Notes: generated by a model not told the origin, from the letters alone. A DNA stretch of 64,000 nucleotides from Paraburkholderia sp. FT54 (GCF_031585635.1 NZ_CP134196.1:806001-870000), one strand, 5' to 3'; positions 36,869 through 46,023 are shown, counted from the stretch's first letter. Translations and numbers: made by a program.

Positions 36869-37947
36869 GACGCGTCCCTCCACACCGTGCGAAAACCGAT
36901 ATGCGACGCCGGCAAGTCCGCTTCCTGCTGTTCGCGCGACGCCGCCCGGTAGCGCACGCAATAGTCGCGCGAGCACAGGAACGAGCCGCCTTTGATGACC
37001 ATCGGCGTGTCATGTTTGCGGCCGAGCGGCGCGACCGCCGCGGTGTCGCCATTGGTGTGGGACTGGTGCGGACCGGTGTAGACATCCTTGGTCCATTCCC
37101 ATGCATTGCCGATCATGTCGTAGAGCTTGAAATCGTTGGCGGCATAGCAGCCGACGGGCGCGAGACCGACGTGGCCGTCCTCATTCGTATTGAGCACGGG
37201 AAACACGCCTTGCCAGTAATTCGCGCTCGGCTTGCCGTGTTCGTCGCGTGGCGCCGTGTCGAGATCCGCGCCTTCGCGGCCCGCTTTGCCCGCGTATTCC
37301 CACTCGGCTTCGGTGGGCAGATCGCGGCCTAGCCAGCGCGCGTAGGCCAGCGCGTCGGCTTGCGTGACCATCGTCACGGGCTGATTCATACGGCCTTCGA
37401 GCGTGCTGCCGGGTCCGGCCGGATGATTCCACGCGGCGCCTTTGACCCACGTCCACCATGCGAGATCGCGCGCGTTCATCTCGTCGCGGGTCGCCGTGTG
37501 AAACACCACGGCGCCGCCTTGACGTTCCGAGTCGCTGACATAGCCGGTCGCCCTGACGAATGCGGTGAATTGGGCATTCGTCACATCGGTCTGATCGATC
37601 CAGAAACCGGCGACGCGCGTCTTGCCGTCGCCCGCGGGACGCTCGTCTTCGTAACCGAGCTTGCTGCCGAATACGAAGTCGCCGCCGTGCAGATGCACCA
37701 TGCCGGCTTTCGGATCGTCGCGCCAGCGCGACGGCAGGCCGGCGTAGCGCTCGCATTGCTGCTCCGAGCCGAGCGCGGCCAGCGGGCGCGACTTGTTGAG
37801 GTCGTCGAACGCGCCTTGACTGCCGCCGCTAAAGACCGCCGAGGCGGCCGTCGCGGCGGTGAAAGCGGCGGCGAACGCGGCCGTGGCGATCGCCGCGTAG
37901 ACGCCGTACAGCGCGGCGTTGCTTTTCAGCTTGAATCTGACGGTCAT
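36865..37947 (-). CDS. Formylglycine-generating enzyme (SUMF1 family)
   Basis: 360 residues. One hydrophobic helix near the N-terminus (about 10-38) should export or anchor it. The FGE-sulfatase domain runs from about residue 80: GMVHLHGGDFVFGS, FWIDQTDVTNAQFTAFVRAT, LPTEAEWEYAGKAG, NAWEWTKDVY and the active site GGSFLCSRDYCVRYRAASR. Cys325 and Cys330 match the paired copper-binding cysteines of true aerobic FGEs, so this is not merely an EgtB/PvdO relative. It oxidises the sulfatase Cys to formylglycine using O2. Its substrate is surely the sulfatase encoded seven bases upstream. Confidence 0.92.
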   Translation of the reverse strand: MTVRFKLKSNAALYGVYAAIATAAFAAAFTAATAASAVFSGGSQGAFDDLNKSRPLAALGSEQQCERYAGLPSRWRDDPKAGMVHLHGGDFVFGSKLGYEDERPAGDGKTRVAGFWIDQTDVTNAQFTAFVRATGYVSDSERQGGAVVFHTATRDEMNARDLAWWTWVKGAAWNHPAGPGSTLEGRMNQPVTMVTQADALAYARWLGRDLPTEAEWEYAGKAGREGADLDTAPRDEHGKPSANYWQGVFPVLNTNEDGHVGLAPVGCYAANDFKLYDMIGNAWEWTKDVYTGPHQSHTNGDTAAVAPLGRKHDTPMVIKGGSFLCSRDYCVRYRAASREQQEADLPASHIGFRTVWRDAS

Positions 37948-37954
37948 TGCGTGC

Positions 37955-39901
37955 TCAGTAGTAACCGCGCGGACGCAACGGCTCGACACCGCCGACGCTG
38001 CTCATATAAGTGTTCCACTGCTGCACGAGACCGTCGATCACCGAGGGATTCTGCGTCGCCACGTCCTGCGTTTCGCCACGGTCCGCGCTCATGTCGAACA
38101 GTTGCCAGTGACCGTCGACAGGGCCGAGCGGCGGTTCGGTCCACAACGCTTTCCAGCGGCCGTCGGCGCTGCGCAGATAGCCACGGCCGTAGGCTTCGTC
38201 GCCGAACGATGCGGTGTGCACCGCACTCGTGGCCTGATCGTTCAGGAGCGGCAGCAGGGACTGTCCGGTGACCGGATACACATAGCGATTGTTGTAAACC
38301 ACCTTGCCCTTGTTCTGATCGACACCGGTCAGCGTATTGATGAGCGGCGGCGCGGCCTGCGTGGGCGGCGAAATCTGCGCGACGGCGAGGAACGTCGCGG
38401 TGTTGTCGGTCACGTGCGTGAAGTCGCGCAGTGTCGGCTTCTGCGCAGTCTGACCCGGCAGATGGACGATCAACGGCGTGGAGACGCCGCCTTCGCCTGA
38501 ATAGCCCTTGGTCAGACGGAACGGCGTCGCGCTCACTTCGGCCCAACGCAAGCCATATTGCAGACGTTGCGCGTTCTGCTTGCCGTTATCGGTGCCGAGT
38601 GCCGAATAGACCGGGTCGGCGGCGTTGGCGGTGTCGGTTGCGGTCGGGTCGGCGCCGGAATCGATCGGCCAGCCTTCCGCGCCGTTATCCGACTGGAACA
38701 TGATGAAGGTGTTGTCGTACTCGCCGATATCCTTCAGATGCTGGATCAGCAGGCCGATGTTGTGGTCGAGGTTTTCGACCATGCCCGCGTAGATTTCCAT
38801 ATAACGCGCCTGGGCTTTCTTCTCGGCGGGCGAGAGGCTCGCCCACGTTTTGTTCACCGTGCCCGGGCCATAGTCGGTATAGCCTTGCGCCGCACTATGC
38901 ACGGCGCTCACGTACTTCGCGTTCGCCGTGCCGTTGTTCGCGCTGGCCGCGGTCGCGACGAGTGTTTCCGACGCGCCGCCGTACGGCACGAAGTCGTTCG
39001 GGATGATGCCGAGCGCTTTTTGCCGTGCAATGCGCGCGTTGCGGATCGCGTCGTAACCGGCGTCGTATTTGCCGGCGTAGTTGTGCAGATAAGGCTCGGG
39101 TACCTGCAGCGGCCAGTGCGGCGACGTGTAGGCCGCGTAGGCGAAGAACGGTTTGCCGTCACCCTTGTTCGAATCGATGTACGAGATCAGGCGCTGCGTG
39201 TAGAAGTCGGTCGAATAGAACACGGCGGGGCTGCCGCCCGCGCCGCCAGGTTGTCCTGGTTGACCGGGCTGCACGTATTTGCCGTCTTCGGTGTAGTTCT
39301 GCGAGTTCGCCGGTTCGTGGGCGAAATGATTGGTCGCTGCGCCGCCGAGCAGCGCGTAGCTGTGTTCGAAGCCCCATTGGTCAGGCGTTTGTCCGCCACC
39401 CGTCGTGCTGCCGACAATGCCCGAGCCTATATGCCATTTGCCCGCCATGTACGTGTGATAACCGCCGTCCTTCAGCAGTTGCGCAACGGAGAGCGCGCGG
39501 TCGTTCAGATAGCCCTCGTAACCCGGCAACCCTTTGCGCTCATCGGTCGGCACACCCATGGTGCCTTCGCCGACCAGATGGTGGTCGGTGCCGGAAATCA
39601 GCATGGAACGTGTGATCGCGCAGACGGTGCCGGTATGGTGATTCGTCAGGATGCGGCCCGATTGCACCAGCGCGTCGAGGTTGGGTGTGTTGATTTCGCC
39701 GCCGAACGCGTGGATGTCGGAATAGCCGAGGTCGTCGGCCATGATGTACAGAATGTTCGGGCGCTTCTGGGCGACGACGGGTGCGGGCGCCGGGCCAGGC
39801 AGATTGTCTTCGCCGCAGGATGCGAGCGCGACGACGCTGGCGATGGCGACTCCGATCATGCCAAGGCGAAGAGAAGGGCGGTGCGATCGTTGTGTTGTCA
39901 T
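37955..39901 (-). CDS. Lipoprotein arylsulfatase with atypical maturation motif
   Basis: 648 residues. Signal peptide with lipobox ASC (Cys29), so membrane-anchored. Type I sulfatase fold: PNILYIMADDLGYSDIHAFG (metal Asp56/57), then the maturation site TGTVCAITRSMLISG (Cys94-Ala-Ile-Thr-Arg98), then YHTYMAGKWHIG, and FIMFQSDNGAEGWPI with the second metal ligands. The normal motif is C-x-P/A-x-R; here the third residue is Ile. The adjacent FGE gene implies that Cys94 is still converted to formylglycine. It hydrolyses sulfate esters outside the cytoplasm. The ATG at 39901 precedes the signal; the frame is open to 39961. First gene of a four-gene operon. Confidence 0.92.
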   Translation of the reverse strand: MTTQRSHRPSLRLGMIGVAIASVVALASCGEDNLPGPAPAPVVAQKRPNILYIMADDLGYSDIHAFGGEINTPNLDALVQSGRILTNHHTGTVCAITRSMLISGTDHHLVGEGTMGVPTDERKGLPGYEGYLNDRALSVAQLLKDGGYHTYMAGKWHIGSGIVGSTTGGGQTPDQWGFEHSYALLGGAATNHFAHEPANSQNYTEDGKYVQPGQPGQPGGAGGSPAVFYSTDFYTQRLISYIDSNKGDGKPFFAYAAYTSPHWPLQVPEPYLHNYAGKYDAGYDAIRNARIARQKALGIIPNDFVPYGGASETLVATAASANNGTANAKYVSAVHSAAQGYTDYGPGTVNKTWASLSPAEKKAQARYMEIYAGMVENLDHNIGLLIQHLKDIGEYDNTFIMFQSDNGAEGWPIDSGADPTATDTANAADPVYSALGTDNGKQNAQRLQYGLRWAEVSATPFRLTKGYSGEGGVSTPLIVHLPGQTAQKPTLRDFTHVTDNTATFLAVAQISPPTQAAPPLINTLTGVDQNKGKVVYNNRYVYPVTGQSLLPLLNDQATSAVHTASFGDEAYGRGYLRSADGRWKALWTEPPLGPVDGHWQLFDMSADRGETQDVATQNPSVIDGLVQQWNTYMSSVGGVEPLRPRGYY

Positions 39902-40061
39902 TGTTGTGTTGACCGGATTATGTCGGGCCGCCGATGGTAACAATGACGCCAAAACGCACAAAGATCGATTTCTGCGTTGCTATGTTCGATTGCCGATATA
40001 GGCGTTCAACCGTGATGCCGGATATCACGCGCGCGTTGCTTTCGCTCGTCGGCTGATGTGG

Positions 40062-40604
40062 CTAGTTGCCTGGATCGCGTACCGGCTTGTCCGGATTCGC
40101 AAGCGTTTTGTAGGGCAGTTGTGCGGCATGCGGGTTGGCGGTCGTGTCGTCGATTACGCGCTCGACGTCCGCGGTTTTCGCGAGTTCGGCGAGGAAGGTC
40201 TGCTTGTCGAAACCGGGCGCGACGCAGCCTTGCACATAGATGAAGCGGCGTTGCAGCGTCAGCCAGAGCGTCGACTGTTCGCGCCAGTGCGTGGCGAAAT
40301 TGATGTTGGTGAGGCGCCGCTGCACGGCGTCGGCGATTTCCACGTCGTACAGATAGGCGTTCGATAAACGGCAGCGGCCTTCTACCCAGCAACTATTGCC
40401 GCGTTCGATCCGGTAATGACTGTCGTCGAGCCATTCCTGCGCGGTTTCGAGCGGTCCCAAAGGCATGGGACAGTCGCCGATCGCTTTGGAAATCTGAAAG
40501 AACGGATCGTGGCCGCGATTGACGCGCGCCGGTTCGGCGTGCGCGTGAGCGGCGGCGAAACAGATCAGCAGACTCGCTAGCCGCAATGGAATCGAACGTT
40601 TCAT
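40062..40604 (-). CDS. Periplasmic BON-like domain protein
   Basis: 180 residues. Signal peptide (MKRSIPLRLASLLICFAAAH, cut near HAHA-E). The middle (CRLSNAYLYDVEIADAVQRR and LTLQRRFIYVQGCVAPGFDK) resembles a BON domain, a membrane- or ligand-binding fold of envelope proteins, with extra Cys residues that could form disulfides. ATG at 40604 or the one two codons earlier (40610). Stands alone between the sulfatase operon and the Mct regulators. Confidence 0.65.
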   Translation of the reverse strand: MKRSIPLRLASLLICFAAAHAHAEPARVNRGHDPFFQISKAIGDCPMPLGPLETAQEWLDDSHYRIERGNSCWVEGRCRLSNAYLYDVEIADAVQRRLTNINFATHWREQSTLWLTLQRRFIYVQGCVAPGFDKQTFLAELAKTADVERVIDDTTANPHAAQLPYKTLANPDKPVRDPGN

Positions 40605-40717
40605 CCTCATCAGCTCCAGGTAGCGGGCGTTGAGTAGATTAGACGGAACGACGGCAGTGGTTAGAGTGGATGCAGTGCTGATTATGCGGCGATCGCCGAC
40701 TGGCGTCAGTCAGGTCT

Positions 40718-41365
40718 TCAACGGTTCGTGCGCCGGTTCTCGACCGCGAACTTGATCAATTCGGCCTGACCTTCAATATCGAGCTTGCGCTTCAGATTCT
40801 GCCGATGGGTTTCCACCGTACGCACGGAGAGATCGTTGCGCTGCGCGATCTGCTTGCTCGACAGGCCTTCCGCGAGCGCGTCGAGAATGTCGCGCTCGCG
40901 CGGCGTGAGCCGTTCGACGGGCGACTGCGTCGCCGAGGCCTGAATCAGACGCGCGCCCAGTCCCGCACTGAAAAACTGCTTGCCTTCGAGCACCGCGCCG
41001 ATCGCCTGGATGATTTCGGTGGCGGGCGAGTCCTTGAGCACGTAGCCGTGTGCGCCAGCGCGCACGGCCTGGGTCACGTACTCGAGATTGTCGTGCATCG
41101 ACAGCATGAGCACGCGAATCGCCGGGAAGCGCTCGTGAAACATGCCGGCCAGCGCAATGCCGTTCATCCCGTTCATGCCGACATCCATCAGCACCAGATG
41201 AGGCTCCGCGCTCGCGGCGAGAGCGAGCGCTTCCTGCGCATTGCCCGCTTCGCCGACCACTTCGAGGTTGCGCACCGCTTCGAGCCGCGCACGCAGACCG
41301 TCGCGCACGAGCGGGTGATCGTCGACGAGAATCAGACGGGCAATGTCGGGCGAGGCGTCGTTCAT
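40718..41365 (-). CDS. mctR: MctR-like response regulator (NarL/FixJ family)
   Basis: 215 residues. Receiver domain with LILVDDHPLVRDGL (Asp pair), the phosphoacceptor in PHLVLMDVGMNGMNGIALAG, and GYVLKDSPATEI (conserved Lys). A LuxR-type HTH follows, LTPRERDILDALAEGLSSKQ and RTVETHRQNLKRKL. The start at 41365 is two bases past the stop of the kinase gene; the frame is open far upstream only as a shadow of the kinase. By synteny with the rhizobial mct locus it should activate the DUF3311-mctP genes lying divergently; the name rests on that context. Confidence 0.88.
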   Translation of the reverse strand: MNDASPDIARLILVDDHPLVRDGLRARLEAVRNLEVVGEAGNAQEALALAASAEPHLVLMDVGMNGMNGIALAGMFHERFPAIRVLMLSMHDNLEYVTQAVRAGAHGYVLKDSPATEIIQAIGAVLEGKQFFSAGLGARLIQASATQSPVERLTPRERDILDALAEGLSSKQIAQRNDLSVRTVETHRQNLKRKLDIEGQAELIKFAVENRRTNR

Positions 41366-41367
41366 GG

Positions 41368-42777
41368 TCAGGTTTCCTGCAAGGCCGGCAATGTCGGCTC
41401 GGTCGATCCCAGCGGCACGCGTGCGGTGACGAGCGTGTGGCCGGCCTGTGAACTGAGCGACAGCGTGCCGCCCAGCGCTTCGAGCCGTTCGCGCATATTG
41501 CGAAGACCCACGCCCGAGCGCCGGCCGACGAACGCATGCGCCACGTCGAAGCCGCGTCCGTTGTCCGCGATGTTCAGCGTGACGGCGTCGTTCGATATTT
41601 CCAGCGCGAGCGCCGCGCTCGTCGCCTGCGCATGGCGCACGATATTCGTCAGCGCTTCCTGGGCGATCCGGAACAGCACGGTGTTGACCGCGTCCGGCAA
41701 AGCCGCGGCATGGGTGTGGGCGATCTGCGTGAAGCCGATCTCGATGCCCGACTGCTCGCTCAGTTCGCGCGAGAGTTGTTCCAGCGCGGCCGCCACGCCG
41801 AGATCGTCCAGCATCGACGGACGCAGCGCGTGAGAAATACGCCGCACTTCGCGCAAGGTATCGCCAAGCCGCGTAAGGCTCGTGGTCAGCGCGGCCTCTG
41901 CCGCGGGCACGCGCACTTCGCTGCGCTCGAAGCGCGCCAGCGCGGATTCGAGCAGCAGCTTCACGGAGACCATCATCTGGCTGATCCCGTCGTGCAGTTC
42001 GCGCGACAGTCGCGCCCGTTCGTTTTCCTGCGACTCCACCACCTGCTGCGCAAGCCGCTTCAGCTTGGCGTCCGCACTGCGATATTCGGTGACGTTGAGC
42101 ACGAGCGCGCACAGCGCGATCACGGCGAGTCCCGCCACGGCGATCGCGTCGATCCATTTCATCGTACGATCGATGTTGGCGGCCGCGCCTTCGTCGATAT
42201 GCGCGAGGGTGCTGTCCACGTCGTCGAGATAGATGCCGGTGCCGATCATCCAGCCCCAGCGCTCCAGCGGCACCACGTAGCCGAGTTTCGACGCCACCTT
42301 GCCCGTCGACGGGCGATGCCACAGGTAGCGCACGTAGCCGCCGCCGCGCGAGGCCGCGGCGAGCAGTTGCTGGATCGTCAGCGTGCCGTGTGAGTCGCGC
42401 AGTTCGGAGAGATCGCGTCCGACGAGGTCGGGTTCGCGCGGATGCATCAACGAACGGCCGTGCATGTCGTACACGAAGAAGTAGCCGTCCTTGCCGAAGT
42501 CCATTTTTTCCAGCACGTCGAGCGCGCGCGTGCGCAGCATGGCGTCGTCGCGCGCATTGTCCTGACCGGCGTTGTAGAGCGGCGCAATCGCGGTGGTGGC
42601 GAGCTCGACGTAATGCTTGAGTTCGATTTCCTTGCTGGCCATGTACGCGGCCTGGGTGGTCGCGTGCTGCGTCTCGGCGAGCGCCGTGGCTTCCTGGCGC
42701 ACTCCGATTTCGATGCTCGCGATGGCGGCAAGAAAGGGCACGATCGCCAGCAGGACAATCTTGGCTTTGAGTTTCAT
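41368..42777 (-). CDS. mctS: MctS-like sensor histidine kinase with Cache domain
   Basis: 469 residues. TM1 (about 5-22), a periplasmic single Cache domain (about 30-190, with GKDGYFFVYDMHGRSLMHPR and WGWMIGTGIYLDDVD), TM2 (about 208-228), then a HisKA_3 dimerisation helix with the phospho-His in ERARLSRELHDGISQMM and a HATPase domain with NIVRHAQATSAAL and NIADNGRGFDV. sCache domains of this kind bind small monocarboxylates, which fits control of the transporter encoded divergently. Phosphorelay partner is the adjacent NarL-type regulator. Complete. Confidence 0.9.
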   Translation of the reverse strand: MKLKAKIVLLAIVPFLAAIASIEIGVRQEATALAETQHATTQAAYMASKEIELKHYVELATTAIAPLYNAGQDNARDDAMLRTRALDVLEKMDFGKDGYFFVYDMHGRSLMHPREPDLVGRDLSELRDSHGTLTIQQLLAAASRGGGYVRYLWHRPSTGKVASKLGYVVPLERWGWMIGTGIYLDDVDSTLAHIDEGAAANIDRTMKWIDAIAVAGLAVIALCALVLNVTEYRSADAKLKRLAQQVVESQENERARLSRELHDGISQMMVSVKLLLESALARFERSEVRVPAAEAALTTSLTRLGDTLREVRRISHALRPSMLDDLGVAAALEQLSRELSEQSGIEIGFTQIAHTHAAALPDAVNTVLFRIAQEALTNIVRHAQATSAALALEISNDAVTLNIADNGRGFDVAHAFVGRRSGVGLRNMRERLEALGGTLSLSSQAGHTLVTARVPLGSTEPTLPALQET

Positions 42778-42797
42778 CGTTGAAAAGACGGGCGACT

Positions 42798-42829
42798 GGC
42801 TACGTAGTATTACGTAGCCGGCTTACGTA
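42798..42829. promoter_or_regulatory. TACGTA palindrome array between mctS and mctP operons
   Basis: GGCTACGTA-GTAT-TACGTAGCC is a perfect dyad (42798-42819), followed by a third TACGTAG copy (42824-42830). It lies 21 bases upstream of mctS and 190 upstream of the transporter genes. NarL/FixJ regulators bind heptamers beginning TAC, so this is a natural candidate for the MctR site and for autoregulation. Not proven. Confidence 0.55.
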
Positions 42830-43015
42830 GTTGCGCGCTTGTGAGGACGCTCACGAAGGCGAATACTACATCCCCGCGGCGTAGTGCGCCTTGAGGGCGT
42901 TTGCTCGGCGCGAAACGCACATTCCGGTTCTGCTGACCAATATCAGGTAACCGGTTTCCGCGCGCTGGCCACAAGTCGTGGCGCGCGGTGTCGATAATAG
43001 ACTTAGGAGAAGATT

Positions 43016-43213
43016 GTGGAGACCTCCCAACCTGCCGGCCGTTCATGGCTATGGCTAATCCTGCTGATCCCGTACATCGCATTGCTGTGGCTGCCGTTCT
43101 ATAACGACACCCGTCCGTCGTTCGCCGGCTTTCCGTTCTTCTACTGGTATCAGTTCTTGTGGGTGCCGTTGACCTCGCTACTGATTTACGCCGTGTACCG
43201 AGGTGTCAAATGA
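43016..43213 (+). CDS. DUF3311 small membrane subunit of the MctP transporter
   Basis: 65 residues with two hydrophobic segments (LWLILLIPYIALLWLPFY and FYWYQFLWVPLTSLLIYAVY). DUF3311 proteins accompany sodium:solute symporters of the MctP type, and are thought to be small accessory subunits. The start codon is GTG, with AGGAGA five bases upstream. Its stop overlaps the start of mctP (ATGA at 43210), so the two are made together. Confidence 0.9.
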   Translation: METSQPAGRSWLWLILLIPYIALLWLPFYNDTRPSFAGFPFFYWYQFLWVPLTSLLIYAVYRGVK

Positions 43214-44691
43214 GCGATACGAATCCTGTCAATCCGGTTGCGATGACCGTCTTTATCGCGTTCTTCGTTCTCGTCACCGTGATCGGTTTCTTTGCCGCGC
43301 GCTGGAAACGGGGTGACCTGACGCAATTGCACGAGTGGGGCCTCGGCGGCCGCCAGTTCGGCACGATCATTTCGTGGTTCCTCGTGGGCGGTGACTTCTA
43401 TACCGCCTATACGGTGATCGCGGTGCCCGCGCTGGTTTATTCGGTGGGCGCGTACGGCTTCTTTGCGTTGCCGTATACGATCATCGTCTATCCGTTCGTG
43501 TTCGCGGTGATGCCGAAACTGTGGAAGGTCGCGCACGCGAAAAACCACATCACGGCAGCAGATTACGTGCAAGGCGAGTACGGCGGCAAGTGGTTCCCGG
43601 CGGCGGTCGCGATCACCGGCATTGTCGCGACCATGCCGTATATCGCGCTGCAACTGGTGGGCATGCAGGTCGTGATCAAGGGGCTCGGCGTGACCGGCGA
43701 AATGCCGCTGATCGTCGCCTTCGTGATTCTCGCGCTGTACACGTATGCGAGCGGCCTGCGCGCGCCGGCGATGATCGCGTTCGTGAAGGACATCATGATC
43801 TACATCGTCGTGATCGCGGCGGTGTGGCTGATTCCGGCCAAGCTCGGCGGCTACGCGCATGTGTTCGACGCGGCCGATACGTACTTCAAGGCCAAGGGCG
43901 GCGCGACCGGCATCATTCTGAAGCCGACGCAATTCACCGCGTATGCGTCGCTGGCTTTGGGCTCGGCGCTGGCGGCGTTCATGTATCCGCATACGATGAC
44001 GGCGGTGCTGTCGTCCTCGTCGGCGAATACGGTGCGCAAGAACGCGATTTTCCTGCCGGCGTACACGCTGCTGCTGGGTCTGATCGCGTTGCTCGGCTAC
44101 ATGGCGATTGCGGCCGGCGTGCACGTGAAGTCGGCTTCGGACATGGTGCCGGCGCTGTTCAACACGCTGTTCCCGTCGTGGTTCGTCGGGTTCGCGGCGG
44201 CGGCGATTGCGATCAGCGCGCTGGTGCCCGCGGCGATCATGTCGATCGGCGCGGCCAATCTGTTCACGCGCAATTTGTGGCGTCCGCTCGTTTCGCCGAA
44301 TATCTCGCCTGAAGGCGAGGCTTCCACGGCGAAGATCGTCTCGCTCGTCGTGAAGTTCGGTGCGCTGCTGTTCATCGTGTTCCTGCCGACGCAATACGCG
44401 ATCGACCTGCAACTGCTGGGCGGCGTGTGGATTCTGCAGATCTTCCCGGCGATCGTGTTCTCGTTGTACACGCGTCGTTTGAATACGCCGGGCCTGTTCA
44501 TGGGCTGGCTGGCCGGGATCGTGCTCGGAACCGGACTGGCGATTTCGCAAGGCCTCAAGCCGGTGTTCGCCCTGCATTTCGGCGATGCGGTCTATCCGGT
44601 GTATATCGGTCTGATCGCGCTGGTGGTCAATATCGCCGTGAGTTTCGCGGTGTCGGTTCTGTCGCCGCGCAGGGTGGTGGCTGCGGCCTGA
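43210..44691 (+). CDS. mctP: MctP-like monocarboxylate:cation symporter (SSS family)
   Basis: 493 residues, about 13 membrane segments. SSS-family features: LHEWGLGGRQFGTIISWFLV and FYTAYTVIAVPALVYSVGAY, HITAADYVQGEYGGKWFPAA, and TQFTAYASLALGSALAAFMY-PHTMTAVLSS. In Rhizobium leguminosarum MctP carries alanine, lactate, pyruvate and similar acids and is controlled by MctSR; the same gene set is present here, so I infer the same role. The ATG overlaps the DUF3311 stop. Confidence 0.9.
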   Translation: MSDTNPVNPVAMTVFIAFFVLVTVIGFFAARWKRGDLTQLHEWGLGGRQFGTIISWFLVGGDFYTAYTVIAVPALVYSVGAYGFFALPYTIIVYPFVFAVMPKLWKVAHAKNHITAADYVQGEYGGKWFPAAVAITGIVATMPYIALQLVGMQVVIKGLGVTGEMPLIVAFVILALYTYASGLRAPAMIAFVKDIMIYIVVIAAVWLIPAKLGGYAHVFDAADTYFKAKGGATGIILKPTQFTAYASLALGSALAAFMYPHTMTAVLSSSSANTVRKNAIFLPAYTLLLGLIALLGYMAIAAGVHVKSASDMVPALFNTLFPSWFVGFAAAAIAISALVPAAIMSIGAANLFTRNLWRPLVSPNISPEGEASTAKIVSLVVKFGALLFIVFLPTQYAIDLQLLGGVWILQIFPAIVFSLYTRRLNTPGLFMGWLAGIVLGTGLAISQGLKPVFALHFGDAVYPVYIGLIALVVNIAVSFAVSVLSPRRVVAAA

Positions 44692-44710
44692 GCGAACGAT
44701 GTTGACGTAA

Positions 44711-44750
44711 AAGAAACGCCGCGGCGCTTGTTTGTCCGCGGCGTTTCTTA
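44711..44750. terminator. Bidirectional terminator between mctP and the DadA-like gene
   Basis: A perfect 14-bp stem (AAGAAACGCCGCGG with CCGCGGCGTTTCTT, 11-base loop). The T-rich 3' side serves mctP and the A-rich 5' side serves the convergent gene. Confidence 0.8.
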
Positions 44751-44776
44751 TTTGGCCCGAGGCGCGGCGCGCGCCG

Positions 44777-46009
44777 TCAGAACCGCTCCACGTTGAACGG
44801 CCGCGGGTCCACTATCGTTGCTTCGCCCGTCATCATCTCGGCGATCAGACGTCCGGTTATCGGACCCAGTGTGAGCCCATGATGCGCATGGCCGAACGCG
44901 AACCACAAGCCCGCGTGTTTTGTCGCGGGGCCGATGATCGGCATCATGTCCGGTGTACAAGGACGCCGGCCCATCCAGGGTTCGTCATCCAGACGCTTGC
45001 CCAAGGGAAACAGCGTGCGGGCAACCGGCTCGACGGCGGCGAGTTGCGTCGGTGTCTTGGGTGCGTCGAGGTCCGCGATTTCCGCGCCCGTCGTCAAGCG
45101 GATGCCGCGCGCCATCGGCGCCAGCAGGTAGCCGCCCTCCGCGTCGAGCACGGGATGATTCAGACGCGCCGTTCCTTGTGGCTCGTAGTGCATGTGGTAT
45201 CCGCGTTTGACGGCAAGAGGCAAGCGGTAACCCAATCGCGTACTCGCGCGATCCGACCACGGCCCCAATGCGACCACCGCGGATGAAGCCGCAATCGTTC
45301 CCGCTTCCGTATCGACCTGCCAGCCATCGCGAAGCGTGTCCGCGTCGCCGATAAAAAACCGTCCGCCCAGTGCTTCGAAATGTCTGGCATATGCGGTGAC
45401 GAGCGCGTTCGGGTCGCTCACGGAATCGGATGCCGGATAGCGCAGACCGCCCAGCAGAGTTCTGTCGAGATCGGGTTCCATCTGTTGCAGGCGGGCGGCG
45501 TCGAGCGCTTCGAACTCGACCTCGTATTCCCGATGCCACTGTTCGGCGAGCCGGGTTTCTGCGTCGCGAGCCGCTTTGGTGCGAAACACCTTCATCCAGC
45601 CGATCGGGCGCAAAAGCGCGCTTGCGCCGGCATCGGCGGCGAGCGCGCGGTGCTCGCTCACGCAATGCTCGATCAGCGTCGCGTACGACTTCGCAATGGC
45701 GGCGTGTCGCGCCGGATGAGAGTTGCGCCAGTATTGCCACAGAAACGGCGCTGTCTTGAGGATCGCATCGGCATGGTAGCGAACGTCCGGCGACTGATTG
45801 AGCCCGTAGCGCAGCAACGTGCCGAGCCCACGAGGAAACGCGTAGGGATAAACGCCTTCGCGCTGGATCAGCCCGGCATTGCCGAACGAGGTCTCGTTAC
45901 CCGGCAGCTTGCGATCGACCAGCGCCACCTGGCGGCCGCGTTTCTGCAGATGCACGGCGACGCACACGCCGACAATGCCTGCCCCGAGCACAACGGTATC
46001 GAATTTCAT
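44777..46009 (-). CDS. D-amino-acid dehydrogenase-like FAD oxidoreductase (DadA family)
   Basis: 410 residues. DAO fold: FAD site TVVLGAGIVGVCVAVHLQKR (GxGxxG), GNETSFGNAGLIQ, and the C-terminal LWFAFGHAHHGLTLGPITGR. The family oxidises D-alanine and other D-amino acids to keto acids, passing electrons to the respiratory chain. It is convergent with mctP, whose likely cargo includes pyruvate and alanine, so a shared metabolic theme is possible. The ATG at 46009 begins conserved sequence; the frame is open to 46033. Upstream DNA on the same strand is a LysR-gene remnant, so this gene may use a relic promoter. Confidence 0.9.
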   Translation of the reverse strand: MKFDTVVLGAGIVGVCVAVHLQKRGRQVALVDRKLPGNETSFGNAGLIQREGVYPYAFPRGLGTLLRYGLNQSPDVRYHADAILKTAPFLWQYWRNSHPARHAAIAKSYATLIEHCVSEHRALAADAGASALLRPIGWMKVFRTKAARDAETRLAEQWHREYEVEFEALDAARLQQMEPDLDRTLLGGLRYPASDSVSDPNALVTAYARHFEALGGRFFIGDADTLRDGWQVDTEAGTIAASSAVVALGPWSDRASTRLGYRLPLAVKRGYHMHYEPQGTARLNHPVLDAEGGYLLAPMARGIRLTTGAEIADLDAPKTPTQLAAVEPVARTLFPLGKRLDDEPWMGRRPCTPDMMPIIGPATKHAGLWFAFGHAHHGLTLGPITGRLIAEMMTGEATIVDPRPFNVERF

Positions 46010-46023
46010 TCTGCTTATAGGCC

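Noticed and set aside
43186..44577. 463-codon minus-strand open frame
   Set aside because: Antisense to mctP; Arg/His/Gln-rich nonsense.
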